Shown piece by piece: positions 61,350-64,000 of a stretch of 64,000 nucleotides of DNA. The position numbers and the translations under genes were made by a program. Position 1 is the first letter of the stretch, and each line of letters opens with the position of its first letter. The DNA comes from Flagellimonas lutaonensis (GTDB lineage: Bacteria; Bacteroidota; Bacteroidia; Flavobacteriales; Flavobacteriaceae): contig NZ_CP011071.1 in assembly GCF_000963865.1 (NCBI RefSeq), forward strand, positions 1,492,501-1,556,500, in the 5' to 3' direction. The notes under the pieces were generated by a model. It was not told where the DNA came from, searched no databases, and was given only the letters and a program-made list of their open reading frames with translations.

Positions 61350-62105
61350 ATGTTAAGAATAAAAGATTTGCACGCCAGTGTAGAGGATAAAAAGATACTC
61401 AAAGGAATCAATCTCGAGGTCAATGCTGGTGAGGTGCATGCCATCATGGGCCCCAATGGCTCGGGCAAGAGCACCTTGGCAGAAGTGATAGCCGGTCGAG
61501 AGGAATTCGAAATCAAAAAAGGAAGCATTGAGTTGGATGGTGAAGACCTAGAAGAGCTGTCGCCTGAAGAACGGGCCCACAAAGGTATTTTTCTTTCGTT
61601 TCAGTACCCTGTTGAGATACCTGGTGTTTCGGTGACCAATTTTATGAAGACTGCCATCAACGAGTCGCGCAAGGCAAGGGGCCTTGAAGAAATGCCCGCC
61701 AACCAGATGTTGAAGCTAATTCGTGAAAAATCTGAACTATTGGAAATTGACCGAAAGTTTCTATCAAGGTCGTTGAACGAAGGGTTTTCCGGCGGTGAGA
61801 AGAAACGTAACGAAATCTTTCAAATGGCCATGATGGAACCCAAGCTGGCCATTTTAGACGAGACCGACTCGGGCTTGGATATCGATGCACTGCGCATCGT
61901 GGCCAACGGTGTCAATAAATTGCGAAACAAAGACAACGCAATCATCGTAATCACACATTACCAGCGGTTGCTCGAATATATTGTTCCTGATTTTGTGCAT
62001 GTACTGCATGATGGTAAAATCGTGAAGTCAGGCGATAAAGAACTGGCCCTGGAGTTGGAAGAAAAGGGTTACGATTGGATCAAACAGGAAGCAACGGTTC
62101 AATAG
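61350..62105 (+). CDS. sufC: Fe-S cluster assembly ATPase SufC
   Basis: 251-residue ABC-type ATPase of the SufBCD complex. Walker A MGPNGSGKST is near residue 34, the signature SRSLNEGFSGGEKKRNEI near 140-157, Walker B AILDETDSGLD near 168-178, and the H-switch ITHYQRLL near 205. Length and motifs are normal. The gene after it is a four-helix-bundle insert rather than sufD. Confidence 0.97.
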   Translation: MLRIKDLHASVEDKKILKGINLEVNAGEVHAIMGPNGSGKSTLAEVIAGREEFEIKKGSIELDGEDLEELSPEERAHKGIFLSFQYPVEIPGVSVTNFMKTAINESRKARGLEEMPANQMLKLIREKSELLEIDRKFLSRSLNEGFSGGEKKRNEIFQMAMMEPKLAILDETDSGLDIDALRIVANGVNKLRNKDNAIIVITHYQRLLEYIVPDFVHVLHDGKIVKSGDKELALELEEKGYDWIKQEATVQ

Positions 62106-62119
62106 TTGATGGTTTAAGG

Positions 62120-62136
62120 GTTTCTGGTTTCAGGTT
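62120..62136. repeat. Left flank of the four-helix-bundle insert (inverted repeat arm)
   Basis: GTTTCTGGTTTCAGGTT. Its reverse complement agrees at 13 of 17 positions with AACTTGAAACATCAAAC at 62545-62561, near the end of the same gene. It ends directly before the start codon. Confidence 0.55.
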
Positions 62137-62595
62137 ATGGCTACAATAAGATATTTTGAAGACTTGGATATTTGGCAGGAAGCAAGGCGATTGTCTAAGG
62201 AAATAATTGAAATATCCACATCGACCGACTTGAAATCAGATTTTAGACTTAGAGATCAAATAAAGGCTTCTTCAGGTTCTGTCATGGACAATATTGCTGA
62301 AGGATTCGAAAGGGATGGAAATAGGGAATTCATACAATTTTTGTCCATCGCAAAATCATCAGCAGGTGAGACAAGGTCGCAACTGCATCGTATTTACGAT
62401 AATGGATACTTAAACGAAGAAAGTTTTATTAAGCTGGTAGAGGATTACAAAGTTTTGAGTAAGCGAATAGCAAATTTCATAGCCTATCTCAGCAAAGAGG
62501 ATTTCAAAGGTTTGAAGTTCAAAAATAGAGGGGCAAACAATAGTAACTTGAAACATCAAACTATGTTTGATGACAAACAAGAAACCAAAGAGTAA
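62137..62595 (+). CDS. Four helix bundle protein (23S rRNA intervening-sequence type)
   Basis: 152 residues, of which about 115 form the helical bundle: DLDIWQEARRLSKEIIEIS, FRLRDQIKASSGSVMDNIAEGFERDG, REFIQFLSIAKSSAGETRSQLHR and KLVEDYKVLSKRIANFIAYL. This is the family first seen in the intervening sequences of split 23S rRNA genes and now known as free-standing genes in many Bacteroidota. The function is unknown. Here it is inserted between sufC and sufD, with A+T-richer codons than its neighbours, inverted-repeat flanks and a Lys/Asn-rich tail. Its stop overlaps the sufD start (TAATG). Confidence 0.88.
   Translation: MATIRYFEDLDIWQEARRLSKEIIEISTSTDLKSDFRLRDQIKASSGSVMDNIAEGFERDGNREFIQFLSIAKSSAGETRSQLHRIYDNGYLNEESFIKLVEDYKVLSKRIANFIAYLSKEDFKGLKFKNRGANNSNLKHQTMFDDKQETKE
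62545..62561. repeat. Right flank of the four-helix-bundle insert (inverted repeat arm)
   Basis: AACTTGAAACATCAAAC, inverted to 62120-62136 with 13 of 17 positions matched. It lies within the last part of the four-helix gene, whose tail is probably derived from the flank. Confidence 0.5.
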
Positions 62596-63911
62596 TGGAT
62601 TTAAAAGACAAGCTTATATCATCGTTTATGGCGTTTGAGAACAATGTTGATGTCGACCACCCGGTGCACGACATCCGTTCAGAGGCCATCAAGAATTTTG
62701 AAGAGAAAGGGTTTCCGACCAAAAAACAGGAAGCCTGGAAGTATACCTCGTTGAACAGTCTTCAAAAGGTTGACTTCACTGTGTTTCCCAAAGAGGAGAA
62801 TACCTTAGAGTACAAAGACATCAAAAAGTACTTCCTGCATGAGATCGACACGTATAAAATAGTGTTCATCGATGGAATCTACAGCAGTTACCTCTCTGAA
62901 ACAACCCATGACGGCGTTGATGTATGTTTAATGAGCTCGGCATTGACCAAGCCCATGTACAAACCGATAATCGATGTGTATTTCAACCAGGTTGCCTCTA
63001 AAGAAGAATCGCTGACCACCTTGAACACGGCGTTCAGTAAAGAGGGGGCCTACATTTATATTCCAAAGAACAAGGCTCCAAGAAAGCCTATTCAAATCTT
63101 GCACCTGGCCACGGGCAATGAGGCGGCTTTGATGTTGCAGCCCCGTAATCTGATCATCGCCGAAGAAAATGCCGAACTTCAGATAATAGAACGCCATCAA
63201 AGTTTGACCGGCAATGAGGTATTTACCAATTCGGTGACCGAGATTTTTGCTGCCAAAGATGCCATTGTCGATTACTACAAGGTACAGAACGATGCCAAGA
63301 CCGCCTCTTTGATAGACAATACCTATATCTCGCAGAAAGATAATAGTGTAGTGCGGGTACACACCTTTTCTTTTGGTGGAAAGTTGACACGTAACAACCT
63401 CAATTTTTACCAAAACGGTGAGCGTATCGACTCCACTTTGAAAGGGGTTACCATTTTGGGCGAAAAACAACACGTGGATCACCACACCTTGGTACACCAT
63501 TCACAACCCAATTGCGAGAGCCACCAAGACTACAAAGGTATTTTCGGGGAACGCTCCACAGGCGTTTTCAACGGCAAGATCATTGTCGACAAGATTGCCC
63601 AAAAGACCAATGCTTTTCAACAGAACAACAATGTGTTGATAAGTGATAAGGCTACGGTTAACAGCAAACCCCAATTGGAGATTTTTGCCGATGATGTAAA
63701 ATGCTCGCACGGGTGTACCATAGGCCAGTTGGACAAAGAAGCTCTGTTCTATCTGCAATCCAGGGGTATCCCCAAAAAAGAAGCGACCGCCCTTTTGATG
63801 TACGCCTTTGCCAACAACGTGTTGGAGAGTGTGCGCATACCCGAACTGAAGGCCCGGATCAATAAATTGATCGCCAACAAGCTGGGGGTTCGGCTGGGGT
63901 TTGAGCTATAA
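62595..63911 (+). CDS. sufD: Fe-S cluster assembly protein SufD
   Basis: 438-residue partner of SufB and SufC. The N-terminal FPTKKQEAWKYTSLNSLQ near residue 36 is a SufD hallmark. The beta-helix follows (LQPRNLIIAEENAELQIIERH, TLKGVTILGEKQHVDHHTLVHHSQPN), and the C-terminal block ADDVKCSHGCTIGQLDKEALFYLQSRGI carries the His/Cys of the SufB-SufD interface. The ATG overlaps the stop of the inserted four-helix gene. Confidence 0.97.
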   Translation: MDLKDKLISSFMAFENNVDVDHPVHDIRSEAIKNFEEKGFPTKKQEAWKYTSLNSLQKVDFTVFPKEENTLEYKDIKKYFLHEIDTYKIVFIDGIYSSYLSETTHDGVDVCLMSSALTKPMYKPIIDVYFNQVASKEESLTTLNTAFSKEGAYIYIPKNKAPRKPIQILHLATGNEAALMLQPRNLIIAEENAELQIIERHQSLTGNEVFTNSVTEIFAAKDAIVDYYKVQNDAKTASLIDNTYISQKDNSVVRVHTFSFGGKLTRNNLNFYQNGERIDSTLKGVTILGEKQHVDHHTLVHHSQPNCESHQDYKGIFGERSTGVFNGKIIVDKIAQKTNAFQQNNNVLISDKATVNSKPQLEIFADDVKCSHGCTIGQLDKEALFYLQSRGIPKKEATALLMYAFANNVLESVRIPELKARINKLIANKLGVRLGFEL

Positions 63912-63946
63912 ACGAATTTTATGGTATTTGAACGGGAACTTTCTTC

Positions 63947-64000
63947 ATGATAGACGCTGCATATAACATAGAAACCATACGTAAAGACTTCCCAATACTC
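63947..64000 (+). CDS. sufS: Cysteine desulfurase SufS (start only; runs past window end)
   Basis: 18 codons are visible: MIDAAYNIETIRKDFPIL. The IRKDFPIL wording is the usual opening of SufS/CsdA, and the position right after sufD is where sufS lies in Bacteroidota. SufS provides the sulfur for cluster building. The rest lies outside the window. Confidence 0.8.
   Translation, partial: MIDAAYNIETIRKDFPIL

Noticed and set aside
1-64000. CRISPR arrays, rRNA or tRNA genes, prophage, complete insertion sequences
   Set aside because: Scanned by eye on both strands: no regularly spaced identical repeats, no cloverleaf with the GTTC-type arm in any gap, no transposase or integrase frames. A tRNA or CRISPR search program would settle this.

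Overview
The window is a gene-dense chromosomal segment of a marine member of the Flavobacteriaceae (Bacteroidota). I place it near the Muricauda/Allomuricauda, Maribacter or Robiginitalea type by overall gene content, not by a marker phylogeny. Supporting signs are a SprE/PorW-type TPR lipoprotein and GldH (gliding and type IX secretion), an F1Fo ATP synthase operon with an extended AtpB and no atpD/atpC, the cytochrome b558-type sdhCAB operon, DUF5687, DUF6168 and DUF4292 proteins, many lipoproteins with a short LxxC lipobox, and Bacteroidota promoters (TTG about 19 bases before TANNTTTG). I saw no rRNA, tRNA, CRISPR array, prophage or complete insertion sequence.

Layout. 1-2 kb: a DUF5687 permease (5' end outside the window) and its ABC ATPase. 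2.1-5.2 kb: sprE and a bactofilin. 5.1-11.1 kb: the ATP synthase cluster (AtpZ-like, DUF6168, atpB-E-F-H-A-G) ending in a terminator. 11.1-13.1 kb: a secreted alpha/beta hydrolase, an ECF sigma factor and a membrane partner. 13-15.3 kb: a sulfatase and a lipoprotein. 15.4-21.7 kb: an envelope cluster (flippase, dut, a GIY-YIG nuclease gene between palindromes, a sugar nucleotidyltransferase, a TPR protein, a DUF4292 lipoprotein, an EnvC-like protein). 21.7-27.3 kb: aldo/keto reductase, thioesterase, SPOR protein, dprA, trpS, plsC-like. 27.5-31.1 kb, minus strand: a dual-membrane anti-sigma candidate with its sigma factor, a lipoprotein and recA. 31.4-37 kb: U32 protein plus ferredoxin, ricT, gldH, PBP1A. 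37-41.7 kb: scoAB, a candidate small transcription unit, GNAT, aminotransferase, an orphan vsr and an AT-rich secreted protein. 41.8-45.2 kb: sdhCAB. 45.4-47.2 kb: rimK with an AstE/AspA-family gene. 47-58.5 kb: DUF2721, a large Asp-box repeat protein, an Xaa-Pro aminopeptidase, a 57-residue membrane protein, brnQ, thiL and two repeat-built lipoproteins. 58.5-64 kb: the suf operon (sufA-like, sufB, sufC, sufD, sufS beginning), interrupted by a metallo-beta-lactamase-fold lipoprotein and a four-helix-bundle gene of the 23S intervening-sequence type.

How it fits together. Most of the window is core housekeeping: energy (ATP synthase, succinate dehydrogenase, ketoacid CoA transfer), Fe-S assembly, DNA maintenance (recA, dprA, dut, vsr) and cell envelope. 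The accessory signals worth attention sit between or inside these units: (i) a family of short palindromic elements, two of which bracket a GIY-YIG nuclease gene in opposite orientation; (ii) a single polypeptide that appears to span both membranes beside an ECF sigma gene; (iii) two foreign-looking genes inside the suf operon, one with inverted-repeat flanks; (iv) a small promoter-sORF-terminator unit downstream of scoB; (v) a strong terminator with no gene in front of it; and (vi) a recurring TTATCGATAAAATGC motif in unrelated intergenic regions. All are read directly from sequence by eye; no database search or folding program was run.
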